Origin: Thermoplasmata archaeon
GTDB taxonomy: Archaea > Thermoplasmatota > DTKX01 > JAHFTX01
Length of the DNA stretch: 50,935 nt
Assembly (NCBI GenBank): GCA_023265395.1
Contig: JAHFTX010000019.1
Location: forward strand, 1-50,935
Direction: 5' to 3'
In this document: piece after piece, positions 37,229 to 45,123 of the stretch
Layout of the letters: the number at the start of each line of letters is the position of its first letter
Position numbering within the stretch: position 1 is the stretch's first letter
Program-made: the position numbers and the translations under genes
Notes under the pieces: generated by a model
Seen by the model: only the letters and a program-made list of their open reading frames with translations
Told to the model about the DNA's origin: nothing
The model's database searches: none

Positions 37229-37608
37229 ACCCGTCGTCCGCGTCTGCCACCGGGCTTCTTCGTCCCATCGTGAGGGATGGGCGTGACATCCTCGATCCGA
37301 CCGATGCGGATTCCTGCACGCGCCAATGCGCGAATCGCGGCTTGGGCACCTGGACCAGGAGAGGTCGAGAGGTTACCCCCGGGAGCGCGGACGTGAACAT
37401 GGACTGACAGCACACCCTTCTCCTTGGCAGCGTCGGCAATCCTTTCGGCAGCGCGCATGCCCGCGTAGGGGCTGCTCTCGTCTTTCGCAGCCTTGACGAC
37501 CATCCCACCGCTGCACCGAGCAATGGTCTCCGCGCCGGTGATGTCCGTCAACGTGATGATGATGTTGTTGTAGGAGGCGAAAATGTGTGCGATGCCCCAA
37601 CGTGCCAT
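37225..37608 (-). CDS. rps11: 30S ribosomal protein uS11
   Basis: 127 residues. The N-terminal [20 protein letters not shown], the central [17 protein letters not shown] and the basic C-terminus [10 protein letters not shown] are diagnostic. It binds 16S rRNA in the platform next to the mRNA exit. Its ATG overlaps the uS4 stop by one base and its stop overlaps rpoD by four, the standard archaeal order uS13-uS4-uS11-RpoD. Confidence 0.97.
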   Translation of the reverse strand: MARWGIAHIFASYNNIIITLTDITGAETIARCSGGMVVKAAKDESSPYAGMRAAERIADAAKEKGVLSVHVHVRAPGGNLSTSPGPGAQAAIRALARAGIRIGRIEDVTPIPHDGTKKPGGRRGRRV

Positions 37609-38231
37609 CAGGCCCCACCATCCTCTGGCTCGTGAGCCTGCACGGTGGCAGCCTCCGTCCTCTGGGCCGCGGCGAACTCCTCGAATGTCTCAGCGCCTTC
37701 GGCAGGGCGGGGCTTGGGGCGCATCGGGTGCGCCTCGTTGGCGTAGGGGGAGCGCGCGTGATAGGCGACCTTCTCGACTTCCCCCTGCCGGAGGAAGTAT
37801 CCTGGGATGGTGACCTTGCGGCCATCGAGCGCGATGTGGCCGTGAATGATCAACTGGCGTGCTTGGTCAGGTGTGCCGGCCAACCCCTTGAGGTAGGCCT
37901 GGGTCTGGAGACGCCGGGTGAGCAGGCCCTCGAGGGGGATGCTCAGGACGTCGATGAGCTGACCGCCCTCTTCGAGCAAGGCCATCCGCCGCAGACGGCT
38001 GAGGAGTTGTTCAGCCTCCTTCTCAGCCTGCTCGTCACCTACGCGCAAGCGTGCTTCGAGGGAACGGGCCGAGGAACGGAATCGTCCAAGCTGGCTCTTG
38101 ATCCTCCAGAGCTCACGCTTGTTCTTGAGGCCATACTTGCGGCAGAGTTCGGTCTCCTCCGCAATCCGCTGGGCCTTCCAGGGGTGGGACGGCGTGTCGT
38201 AGAGACGTCGGTTAAACTTCGGATCTCCCAT
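37608..38231 (-). CDS. rps4: 30S ribosomal protein uS4
   Basis: 207 residues beginning [18 protein letters not shown], the archaeal uS4 N-terminus, which fixes the start at 38231; the frame above it (to 38360) overlaps uS13 and is rejected. It contains the S4 RNA-binding domain ([17 protein letters not shown]). It has no N-terminal zinc cysteines, as usual in archaea. The tail of ~35 residues after PYANEAHPM is low-complexity and acidic. It lies 19 nt after uS13. Confidence 0.96.
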   Translation of the reverse strand: MGDPKFNRRLYDTPSHPWKAQRIAEETELCRKYGLKNKRELWRIKSQLGRFRSSARSLEARLRVGDEQAEKEAEQLLSRLRRMALLEEGGQLIDVLSIPLEGLLTRRLQTQAYLKGLAGTPDQARQLIIHGHIALDGRKVTIPGYFLRQGEVEKVAYHARSPYANEAHPMRPKPRPAEGAETFEEFAAAQRTEAATVQAHEPEDGGA

Positions 38232-38250
38232 CGTCGTCGACCTCAGATCG

Positions 38251-38895
38251 TTACTTCGCAGGCGGTGTGGCCGGTTTGGGGGCGGGCTTGGCCGTTGGTT
38301 TTGCCTCGGGCTTGACCTCGGCTGGTGCGGCAGGGGTCGCTCCGGCAGCAGGTGCACCAATCTTGCTGCGGATCACACCCAGACTCAGCCCTCGGCGTCC
38401 GTTGGACTTGGTCCGTTGGCCGCGGACCTTCTTCCCTTGCTCATGACGGACTCCGCGATAGCACCGGATCTTCCGCATCCGGTTCTTGTCATCGCGGTCG
38501 TAGGCTTGGATGTCTGCACTAATCAGATGCATGTCGTCCCCGCTGACCCAGTCACTGCGGCGATTGTGCAGCCAAGGGGGGGTGTTCTCGGCGTAGGAGG
38601 AGAGTTCCTTGGCGATCCGCTCGACATCGGCCTCCACTAGGTCACCCATGCGGTTCCTCATCGGAACCTTGGCGCGTTGCAACAAAATCCGTGAGGTGCG
38701 CAACCCGACACCGCGGACCCGCGATAGTGCGATGACTGCCTGGAGGTTGCCATCAAGGTCAGTGTCAGCAATCCTGACCAGGTGCTGGAAATTGGGGTTT
38801 GCCTCAACCTTGCGAGGCCTTGAGGTCGGTGCCTTCTTCTCAGCCTGCGCTTTCTTGGCAGGCTGGGGCGAATCGGGCTTGTCTTCCTCGGCCAA
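38251..38895 (-). CDS. rps13: 30S ribosomal protein uS13 with extended ends
   Basis: 214 residues, against ~150 for usual archaeal uS13. The core is unmistakable (HLVRIADTDLDGN, RVRGVGLRTSRILL, CYRGVRHEQGKKVRGQRTKS). About 35 Lys/Ala/Pro-rich residues are added at the N-terminus and about 35 Ala/Pro/Lys residues at the C-terminus. The start is a TTG at 38895 with AGGTGA a few nt upstream; no ATG or GTG is better placed. It heads the ribosomal operon behind a TATA box at 38971. Confidence 0.93.
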   Translation of the reverse strand: MAEEDKPDSPQPAKKAQAEKKAPTSRPRKVEANPNFQHLVRIADTDLDGNLQAVIALSRVRGVGLRTSRILLQRAKVPMRNRMGDLVEADVERIAKELSSYAENTPPWLHNRRSDWVSGDDMHLISADIQAYDRDDKNRMRKIRCYRGVRHEQGKKVRGQRTKSNGRRGLSLGVIRSKIGAPAAGATPAAPAEVKPEAKPTAKPAPKPATPPAK

Positions 38896-38970
38896 AGGGT
38901 CACCTGCGGTTCCCAGTTCGTCTGATGGGGCCCGTCCTTAAAGGGCGGGAAGCCTCGAAGCCATGGTCTC

Positions 38971-38980
38971 GTATATATCC
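38971..38980 (-). promoter_or_regulatory. TATA box of the uS13-uS4-uS11-rpoD operon
   Basis: The minus strand reads GGATATATAC, a near-consensus archaeal TATA box. A start about 26 nt downstream (near 38948) leaves a leader of about 53 nt before the TTG of uS13. A second AT patch CCTTTAAGG at 38937-38945 lies around that start site. Confidence 0.6.
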
Positions 38981-39014
38981 GTTTCCGGCGAAACATCGGT
39001 CGCCAATACCCTGA

Positions 39015-39086
39015 CGGACGCGGGGGGATTCGAACCCCCAACCACCGGCTTAGGAGACCGGAGCCCTACCGTTAGGCCACGCGTCC
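39015..39086 (-). tRNA. tRNA-Arg (anticodon CCT)
   Basis: A 72-nt cloverleaf. The acceptor stem GGACGCG (39086-39080) pairs perfectly with CGCGTCC (39022-39016). The T arm is GGGGG-TTCGAAT-CCCCC. The anticodon stem CCGGT/GCCGG encloses the loop CTCCTAA, giving anticodon CCT for AGG codons. The discriminator base is G and CCA is not encoded. There is no intron. It sits alone between the ribosomal operon and the pilus cluster. Confidence 0.95.
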
Positions 39087-39134
39087 AGCGAGGGGGGTCG
39101 CAACGGTGCATGACGCTCACCCCTGTGCGTGGAG

Positions 39135-39142
39135 CATAATAC
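39135..39142 (-). promoter_or_regulatory. Possible TATA box of tRNA-Arg
   Basis: The minus strand reads GTATTATG about 50 nt before the mature 5' end, implying a precursor leader of about 25 nt for RNase P to remove. It is the only AT-rich site between the tRNA and the next promoter. Confidence 0.35.
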
Positions 39143-39200
39143 CTGTCATCCGAAGAGAGAACGGCACCAGCTACCCCCTCCATCGCGAGGCCGGACAAGG

Positions 39201-39208
39201 TATATATC
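39201..39208 (+). promoter_or_regulatory. TATA box of the pilus assembly operon
   Basis: TATATATC within AAGGTATATATCGG is the strongest TATA-like sequence on the plus strand here. It predicts a start near 39230 and a leader of about 145 nt before ATG 39374. The stretch 39087-39373 holds this site and the tRNA promoter; I see no gene in the rest of it. Confidence 0.55.
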
Positions 39209-39373
39209 GGAAGCGAGGTACAAGCCTTGCTTCGAGGGGAAGCAGGTTCCCGCCATTGAGTCTGGCGCAGCGTCGGGCTCTCGGCGGGGGTTAGAGGACG
39301 ACTTGTAGGTCAATGGCCTGTCAGTCGCACGTGACCGAGCAAGGACGGAACTGGGCGTGAGCGGAGGTTTGGC

Positions 39374-41044
39374 ATGAGCGGTGCACCCTCACAAATCCCC
39401 ATGCCTCCTCCACCACCGACCCCCTCAACAGCTCCAGCGCGACTTAAGACCGCTCGACGGGTGCGGGCAGCCGCCGGTTCTGTTCCTTCAGGACCCGAGC
39501 GAGCCATGGCCAAGGGCCGCATTACCCCAATTCCCGAAATCCACGATCCGCGACTTGAGGAAATCGAAATCTATCCTATCAAGGACCCCTACTCTTTTGC
39601 GCGTGTCCTATTCGACAAGGAGACGAATGAGTACATCTACGAAGTCATCGAGCCGCAGCTGACCGCGGATGAGGCGATGACACTCGAAATCCTCCGCACC
39701 ACACTAGTCAAGAACCTCGAATACAACTTCGGCGAAGAAGTTGTCGACAAGGACAAGGAGGTGTATCTCCGGAAGGCTGCCGAGCGCACCATCTCGGCCT
39801 TTGGTCTTCGTCTCGACGATATCGTCAAGGAACGGATGATGTATTTCATCTTCCGTGACTTCGTCGGCTACGGGGTGATCGATCCTCTGATGAAAGACGA
39901 GATGATCGAGGATATCTCTTGCGACGGCCCGGGGATTCCGCTGTTCCTCTACCACAAGAAATACGAGAGCGTCCGGTCGAACATCGTCTTTGCCAACGAC
40001 CGGGAACTCGACGGCTTCGTCATTACCATGGCTCAGCGCTCGGGCAAACACATCTCAATCGCCGACCCCATCCTTGACGCCACGACTCCCGACGGCTCCC
40101 GTCTGCAATGCACACTTAGCCGCGAGGTTACCACCCGGGGCTCTAGTTTTACCATCCGGCGCTTCCGCGAGAAGCCGCTGACCATGACCGACCTGCTGCG
40201 GTACCGAACGATTAGCAGCGAGATGGTGGCATACATGTGGCTTGCTGTCGAGCACGGGGAGTCCTTCATCATCGCCGGGGGTACCGCCTCGGGGAAGACC
40301 GCGACCCTCAACGGTCTCCTGCTGTTCGTGCCACCCGCCAAGAAGCTCGTGACTATCGAAGATACCCGTGAGATCAACGTTCCCCACGAGAACTGGATTG
40401 CGGGGCTGACTCGTGCCGGCTTCGGGCAGAAGGAGAAGGACGGCTCGATGCTCGGCGAGGTCACCATGTACGAGTTGCTCCGCGCGGCACTACGTCAACG
40501 GCCGGAGTACATGATCGTCGGTGAGGTGCGTGGCCTGGAGACCTATACCATGTTCCAAGCCATGGCGACTGGTCACACGGTCTACTCTACGATGCATGCG
40601 GACAGCGTCAAGGCGATGGTCTACCGCCTTGAGAACCCCCCCATCGAACTACCCCGCATCCTGCTGTCGGCGCTCAACGTCGTCGTCATCCAGTCCGTGG
40701 TCAAGATCGGGAAGGGCTCCGCACGTCGCGTCCGCCAGATTGTCGAGATTGTGGGCATCGAACCCGAGACCAACGAGCTGATCACCAATACCGTCTACCA
40801 GTGGAACAGCGCCGACGACAACTTCTCCTTCAATGGCCATTCGTTCATGTTCGAGCGCATCATGAGTTTCAAGAACCTCTCCACTGTCGAGATGCGTGAT
40901 GAGTTCAAGCGCCGTGTCGACGTCATCGAGTTCATGGCCAAGCGAGGTATCAATGACTTCCGCGAGGTCGCAAACCTCGTGAACGCTTACTACAAGGATC
41001 CTCAGGGAGTCGCAGCGCGGGCTAGGAAGGATCTCTATGGCTAA
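39374..41044 (+). CDS. Type IV pilus/type II secretion ATPase (TadA/CpaF-like), copy 1
   Basis: 556 residues. It powers pilin assembly at the cytoplasmic face. All secretion-ATPase boxes are present: Walker A GGTASGKT (~301-308), Asp box TIEDTREINVPHENW, Walker B-containing YMIVGEVRG, and His box TVYSTMHADS. The N-terminal domain matches archaeal TadA-type ATPases (DPRLEEIEIYPIKDPYSFARV). The first ~45 residues are Pro/Ala-rich (MPPPPPTPST) and absent from the second copy. ATG 39374 has GGAGGT at the right distance and so is preferred over ATG 39506. It overlaps the next gene by 8 bp. Confidence 0.92.
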   Translation: MSGAPSQIPMPPPPPTPSTAPARLKTARRVRAAAGSVPSGPERAMAKGRITPIPEIHDPRLEEIEIYPIKDPYSFARVLFDKETNEYIYEVIEPQLTADEAMTLEILRTTLVKNLEYNFGEEVVDKDKEVYLRKAAERTISAFGLRLDDIVKERMMYFIFRDFVGYGVIDPLMKDEMIEDISCDGPGIPLFLYHKKYESVRSNIVFANDRELDGFVITMAQRSGKHISIADPILDATTPDGSRLQCTLSREVTTRGSSFTIRRFREKPLTMTDLLRYRTISSEMVAYMWLAVEHGESFIIAGGTASGKTATLNGLLLFVPPAKKLVTIEDTREINVPHENWIAGLTRAGFGQKEKDGSMLGEVTMYELLRAALRQRPEYMIVGEVRGLETYTMFQAMATGHTVYSTMHADSVKAMVYRLENPPIELPRILLSALNVVVIQSVVKIGKGSARRVRQIVEIVGIEPETNELITNTVYQWNSADDNFSFNGHSFMFERIMSFKNLSTVEMRDEFKRRVDVIEFMAKRGINDFREVANLVNAYYKDPQGVAARARKDLYG

Positions 41045-42080
41045 GAGCAGCTTCGATCGCTTCGAGAGTAGCGACCTCACCGACCTCACCAAACGTGGCG
41101 CGGCACGCCTCGTCGAGGATGTCCAGACTGTCCGCGGCCCTCGAGCCGTCCGGTTGGTCAAGGGCACCGTCCCCTTTCATGAGGAGGGAGGTTTGCTCGG
41201 GTCGCTCGCGCGACGAACGTTCCTGCCCATCGTCAAGTCGCGCTATCGGGATTCTGACTTTAGTGCGCTTGAGCAGCGCCTTGCCAGTGCCCACATCCGG
41301 GTGCGGCCGATGGATTTCATGGCGATGCAGTTTGCCGCCACGGCTCTGCTGGGCGCCGTCGCCCTTGCGGCGGGAATTGCGGTCCTCTCTCTAGGCGCAG
41401 GCTTGGGCTTCCTCCCGGTGGTCTACTCCTTACCTCTCGCCCTTGCTATAATCATCCTCGTCCCGTTGCTGACCTTCATCGTGTATGGGACGGGACCAAA
41501 ACGTAGGGCCAAGGGGCGCGGGAAGGACATCGACAAGCGACTCTCGTACGCGATGAGCTTCGTGAGTACCCTAAGCAGCGCCAACGTCAATGTCGATGTC
41601 ATATTCCGCGAGTTGGCGCGCCAACCCATCTACGGGGAAGTAGCCAAGGAGGCTCAATGGATTGTCCGTGACATCGAGCTGGTGGGCAAGGATGCCTTGA
41701 CAGCCATCCGCGATGGTTCTGCGCGTACCCCTTCGGTTCGATTCCAGGACATCCTCCAAGGGGTCGTCACCACGACGCTCTCTGGCGGTCAACTGAAACC
41801 ATACTTCGTACTCAAGGCTGAGCAGCTGAACAAGACCCACAAGCTCGATACCAAACGGAACCTAGAGAGCCTCGGGCTCCTGGCTGAGACTTTCGTTACG
41901 GTCGTGGTGGCGATGCCACTGTTCCTCATTGTGATGATGTCCCTCCTGACCATCGGCGCCAGGGAGCATGGACAGATCGAGAACACACTGTTCTTCCTCT
42001 ACCTCATCGTCTTTGCAGTCATCCCCATGAGCCAGGTCGGATTCATTGTGGTGTTCTCGGTGTTCTCGGAGGATTCGTAA
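41037..42080 (+). CDS. Pilus platform membrane protein, TadB/FlaJ-like
   Basis: 347 residues with a T2SSF-type cytoplasmic domain (KRLSYAMSFVSTLSSANVNVDVIFRELARQ split across the window 165-195) between membrane helices near residues 95-150 and 285-345. Platform proteins of this family transmit ATPase motion to pilin insertion. It overlaps the upstream ATPase by 8 bp and ends directly before the second platform gene. Archaea often have the two T2SSF halves in one protein; here they are split in two. Confidence 0.85.
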   Translation: MAKSSFDRFESSDLTDLTKRGAARLVEDVQTVRGPRAVRLVKGTVPFHEEGGLLGSLARRTFLPIVKSRYRDSDFSALEQRLASAHIRVRPMDFMAMQFAATALLGAVALAAGIAVLSLGAGLGFLPVVYSLPLALAIIILVPLLTFIVYGTGPKRRAKGRGKDIDKRLSYAMSFVSTLSSANVNVDVIFRELARQPIYGEVAKEAQWIVRDIELVGKDALTAIRDGSARTPSVRFQDILQGVVTTTLSGGQLKPYFVLKAEQLNKTHKLDTKRNLESLGLLAETFVTVVVAMPLFLIVMMSLLTIGAREHGQIENTLFFLYLIVFAVIPMSQVGFIVVFSVFSEDS

Positions 42081-43052
42081 TTGTCGACACCCACGGCCCG
42101 TGGAAGCCAAACGGACATCGTCGCCCTCGAGGCACGCTTCCGTGAGAACCAACGTAAGAGCGGGGGCATCTCCACACGGTGGGTGATGTTGGGCTTGAGC
42201 ATCGGGCTCGCCGGAGCGTTCATGATGCTCTCCCTGTTCATGTTCACCAATCACATCACCTTTGGGATCCTCAACTTTCAGGACCCTGTCATCATCGCTG
42301 CGATCGCCGGGATGGCACCGTACGGTTTCTGGATCGAGCGTGAGATTCAACGGCGCAAATCTATCGAGGAACGCCTGCCAGAGTTCCTCCGAGATATCGC
42401 AGAATCGGGCCGCTTCGGCATGACGCTGGCGGCGGCGATCCAGTCAGCGGCCAAAGGGCGCTACGGCACGCTCACCGATGAGATCCGCAAGATGGCAGAC
42501 CAGATTGCGTGGGGTGTTTCCGCCGTCGAAGCTCTGCGCCTCTTCCAAGAGAGGAACCCAACCCCGCTGATCAATCGCGTGGTCGGGATCGTCATCAAGG
42601 CGGCCTCCGCCGGCGGCAACGTCAGCGACGTCCTTACCCTCGTCTCCCAAGACCTGCGTGAGAATACCTTCGCCCAGGAGGAGCGTAAGAACGAGATGCT
42701 CACCTATCTGGTCGTCATCTACATCGCCTTCTTGGTGTTCCTCGCCACCGTCGTCATCCTCAATGCGATTTTCATCCCACAGATCGAGAGTTTCGTCGCC
42801 GCGCAGAGCGCCGCGCAGGCCGCAAACTCGAATACGGCTGCCGACGCAGCTGCCGGTAGCTCAGCCATCACGGCAGCAGATGTCGAGGAGATCAAGTTCA
42901 TCTACCTTGCAGCCGCGATTGTCCACGGGCTGGGTGATGGCTTCGTCGTCGGCATGCTCACCAAGGGGCGGCTGTCCGCTGGCATGATGCACAGCGTCGT
43001 ACTGGTACTTTCGGCCTATGCCGCGCTGCGCTTGCTCGTCCTAATCGTCTGA
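42081..43052 (+). CDS. Pilus platform membrane protein, TadC/FlaJ-like
   Basis: 323 residues. A T2SSF domain (RLPEFLRDIAESGRFGMTLA, ~residues 95-210) lies between two N-terminal helices and a C-terminal helix group (YLVVIYIAFLVFLATVVIL; final helices to the end). The start is TTG 42081, immediately after the previous stop and preceded by GGAGG at 8 nt. It pairs with the upstream TadB-like protein to form the platform. An Ala-rich, disordered-looking stretch sits near residue 245 between helices, probably on the outside. Confidence 0.85.
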   Translation: MSTPTARGSQTDIVALEARFRENQRKSGGISTRWVMLGLSIGLAGAFMMLSLFMFTNHITFGILNFQDPVIIAAIAGMAPYGFWIEREIQRRKSIEERLPEFLRDIAESGRFGMTLAAAIQSAAKGRYGTLTDEIRKMADQIAWGVSAVEALRLFQERNPTPLINRVVGIVIKAASAGGNVSDVLTLVSQDLRENTFAQEERKNEMLTYLVVIYIAFLVFLATVVILNAIFIPQIESFVAAQSAAQAANSNTAADAAAGSSAITAADVEEIKFIYLAAAIVHGLGDGFVVGMLTKGRLSAGMMHSVVLVLSAYAALRLLVLIV

Positions 43053-43069
43053 TCCATATCCGTGAGAGA

Positions 43070-44785
43070 ATGTCCATGAGCCCAGACAAGAAACCCCGCG
43101 CGACGGGCTTCAAGAACGTACTGGTGGGTAATGCCGCTCGCCGGGTAGCCGTTACCAAGCGCGAAAGCCAAGAACGACTCCAGGAGAAGACCCAAGCAAT
43201 CGAAAGTGGCTCGGCCAGCCAACAGATCACGGTCATCCCCCCAGTGACCGACCCCAACCTCGAAGAGATAGAATTCCGGCCCATCAGAGAGCCCTATTCT
43301 TTTGTTCGGATCTTCCTTGATAACGCCAAGAACACGTTCTACTACGAGGTGATCGAACCGACGCTCACCAAGAAGGAGAAGGAGCTCCTTGAGGACCTCC
43401 GCGAGAGCATCAAGACCTCGATGGAGTACAACGCCGAGGTCGAGGATCATAAGGCGAAGGAGGAGTACATCCGCAAGACAATCGACGCACTGCTTCTGGC
43501 GCGTGGGTACGACGTCTCCGAGCTCTCCAAGGAGCGGGTCGTCTACTATCTGCTACGGGATTTCGTGGGCTGGGGGAAGCTCGAGATGCTTATGCAGGAC
43601 CCGCAGATTGAGGACATCTCCTGCGACGGGACGCGCATTCCGCTGTACATCTTCCACCGCAAGCATCAAGCGATGCCATCGAACATCCGCTTCGAGACCG
43701 ATACCGAGCTCGACTCCTTCGTGATTCAGACTGCAGTGCGGTGCGGGAAGCACATCAGCGTCGCCAGCCCCCTACTGGATGCGACCATGCCTGACGGCTC
43801 GCGCCTGCAAGCGACCCTGGCCCGTGAAGTCACCACGCGCGGGTCGAGCTTTACCATCCGGCGATTCCGGGACAATCCCTTCACGCCCGTAGACCTCATC
43901 AAGTTCAAGACCATGACCACCGAGGTGATGGCCTACTTGTGGTTGGCCATCGAGCATGGGGAAAGTATGTTCGTCGTCGGTGGCACGGCCTCGGGCAAGA
44001 CCACGACGATCAATGCAATCCTCCTGTTCATCCCGCCGCAGATGAAGATCGTCTCGATTGAGGACACTCGTGAGATCAATATCCCACATGAGAACTGGAT
44101 TGCCGGGCTAACCCGCGAAGCCATCGGTGGATCGGACATCGACATGTTCGAGCTCATGAAGGCAGCGATGCGGCAGCGACCCAACTACATGATCGTGGGT
44201 GAGGTTCGTGGCAAGGAGGCCTATACCCTTTTCCAAGCGATGGCGACGGGCAAGACCGTCTACAGCACCATTCACGCGGACTCCGTGCGCTCGATGGTGC
44301 ATCGGTTGGAAAACCCCCCGATTAGTCTGCCACGTCTGCTGCTGAGCTCCCTCAACCTCGTCTATCTACAGGCTCAGGTCAAGGTCGGCAAGTCCGCCTC
44401 GCGGCGGATGAAGGCGCTGGTCGAGATCGTGGGTATCGAGCCGGAGACCAACGAGCTCATCACGAACACGGTGTTCAGCTGGAATCCCGCCAATGACCTC
44501 TTCGTCTTCAGCGGCCACTCGTTCCTCTTTGAGAAGATCAAGTCCGCCAAGAATTTCAATAGTGACCAGATGCGCGAGGAGTATCTGCGTCGGATTGACA
44601 TCCTCAACTACATGGTCAAGTCGGGCATCGACAACCACCGCCGGGTAGCCGCCATGATCAACGCCTACTACCGAAGTCCCGAGAGCCTCATGCGCGAAGT
44701 CTACCTCAAGCTCTACAACCAGGACACGCGGCCAACGGACATCGAGGACACCATTCCCATCCAAGGTGGGGAGTCAGAGTACTAG
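43070..44785 (+). CDS. Type IV pilus/type II secretion ATPase (TadA/CpaF-like), copy 2
   Basis: 571 residues, closely related to copy 1 over the whole ATPase: Walker A GGTASGKT (~304-311), Asp box SIEDTREINIPHENW, YMIVGEVRGKE, and His box TVYSTIHADS. The N-terminus has no proline-rich extension and instead has ~60 basic residues before DPNLEEIEFRPIREPYSF. The C-terminus carries an extra acidic segment (DIEDTIPIQGGESEY). Start ATG 43070, with ATG 43076 as an alternative. A second ATPase in one cluster could drive retraction or a separate pilus; which one cannot be told from sequence. Confidence 0.92.
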   Translation: MSMSPDKKPRATGFKNVLVGNAARRVAVTKRESQERLQEKTQAIESGSASQQITVIPPVTDPNLEEIEFRPIREPYSFVRIFLDNAKNTFYYEVIEPTLTKKEKELLEDLRESIKTSMEYNAEVEDHKAKEEYIRKTIDALLLARGYDVSELSKERVVYYLLRDFVGWGKLEMLMQDPQIEDISCDGTRIPLYIFHRKHQAMPSNIRFETDTELDSFVIQTAVRCGKHISVASPLLDATMPDGSRLQATLAREVTTRGSSFTIRRFRDNPFTPVDLIKFKTMTTEVMAYLWLAIEHGESMFVVGGTASGKTTTINAILLFIPPQMKIVSIEDTREINIPHENWIAGLTREAIGGSDIDMFELMKAAMRQRPNYMIVGEVRGKEAYTLFQAMATGKTVYSTIHADSVRSMVHRLENPPISLPRLLLSSLNLVYLQAQVKVGKSASRRMKALVEIVGIEPETNELITNTVFSWNPANDLFVFSGHSFLFEKIKSAKNFNSDQMREEYLRRIDILNYMVKSGIDNHRRVAAMINAYYRSPESLMREVYLKLYNQDTRPTDIEDTIPIQGGESEY

Positions 44786-45123
44786 AGGCACATCACCAAC
44801 CGGAGCAAGTCACCGCGGCTTCGAAGCTCCCCTTCGAAGTTCGTCCTCCGGTCATCGCGTCCGGCCTCAGACCGGGGTCGGATCTCCTACGGATGGGAAC
44901 GTGGACCATGATGGAATCCGCAGGTCCTACTGGTCCAGACCAAGGTACGCCCTGCACTATCGAAGGGCCCTCCCAGAGGTGTCATTCCTCGTTGCCGCGC
45001 GTGCCACCCAGATTACGTGCCATGGATCCATGTCGGCGGGGGGCGTTTCCCTTTAGAGCCCGCATCGACCAGGGGCGACAAGGGTATATCCCCGAGTCCG
45101 GATGAGCAGCAGGAGAGCCCTCG
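44786..45123 (+). other. 338-bp non-coding stretch with several hairpins
   Basis: No convincing frame exists here. It holds short inverted repeats: CTTCGAA (44819-44825) with TTCGAAG (44833-44839), and CCGGTC (44848-44853) with GACCGG (44870-44875). A further GCCCT/AGGGC pair lies near 44950-44970. No T-run follows any of them. The purH promoter is at its 3' end. It may be the 3' leader of the pilus transcript or an uncharacterised RNA. Confidence 0.35.
45085..45090 (+). promoter_or_regulatory. TATA box of purH
   Basis: TATATC in AAGGGTATATCCCC predicts transcription from about 45112, close to ATG 45124. The GGAGAG 9 nt before the ATG may act as a ribosome-binding site if the leader is slightly longer. 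Confidence 0.5.

Noticed and set aside
38232-38360. N-terminal extension of uS4
   Set aside because: It lies inside uS13 and precedes the conserved MGDPK start.
44819-44839. Rho-independent-like terminator after the pilus operon
   Set aside because: The 7-bp hairpin is not followed by a T-run, so termination there is not supported.
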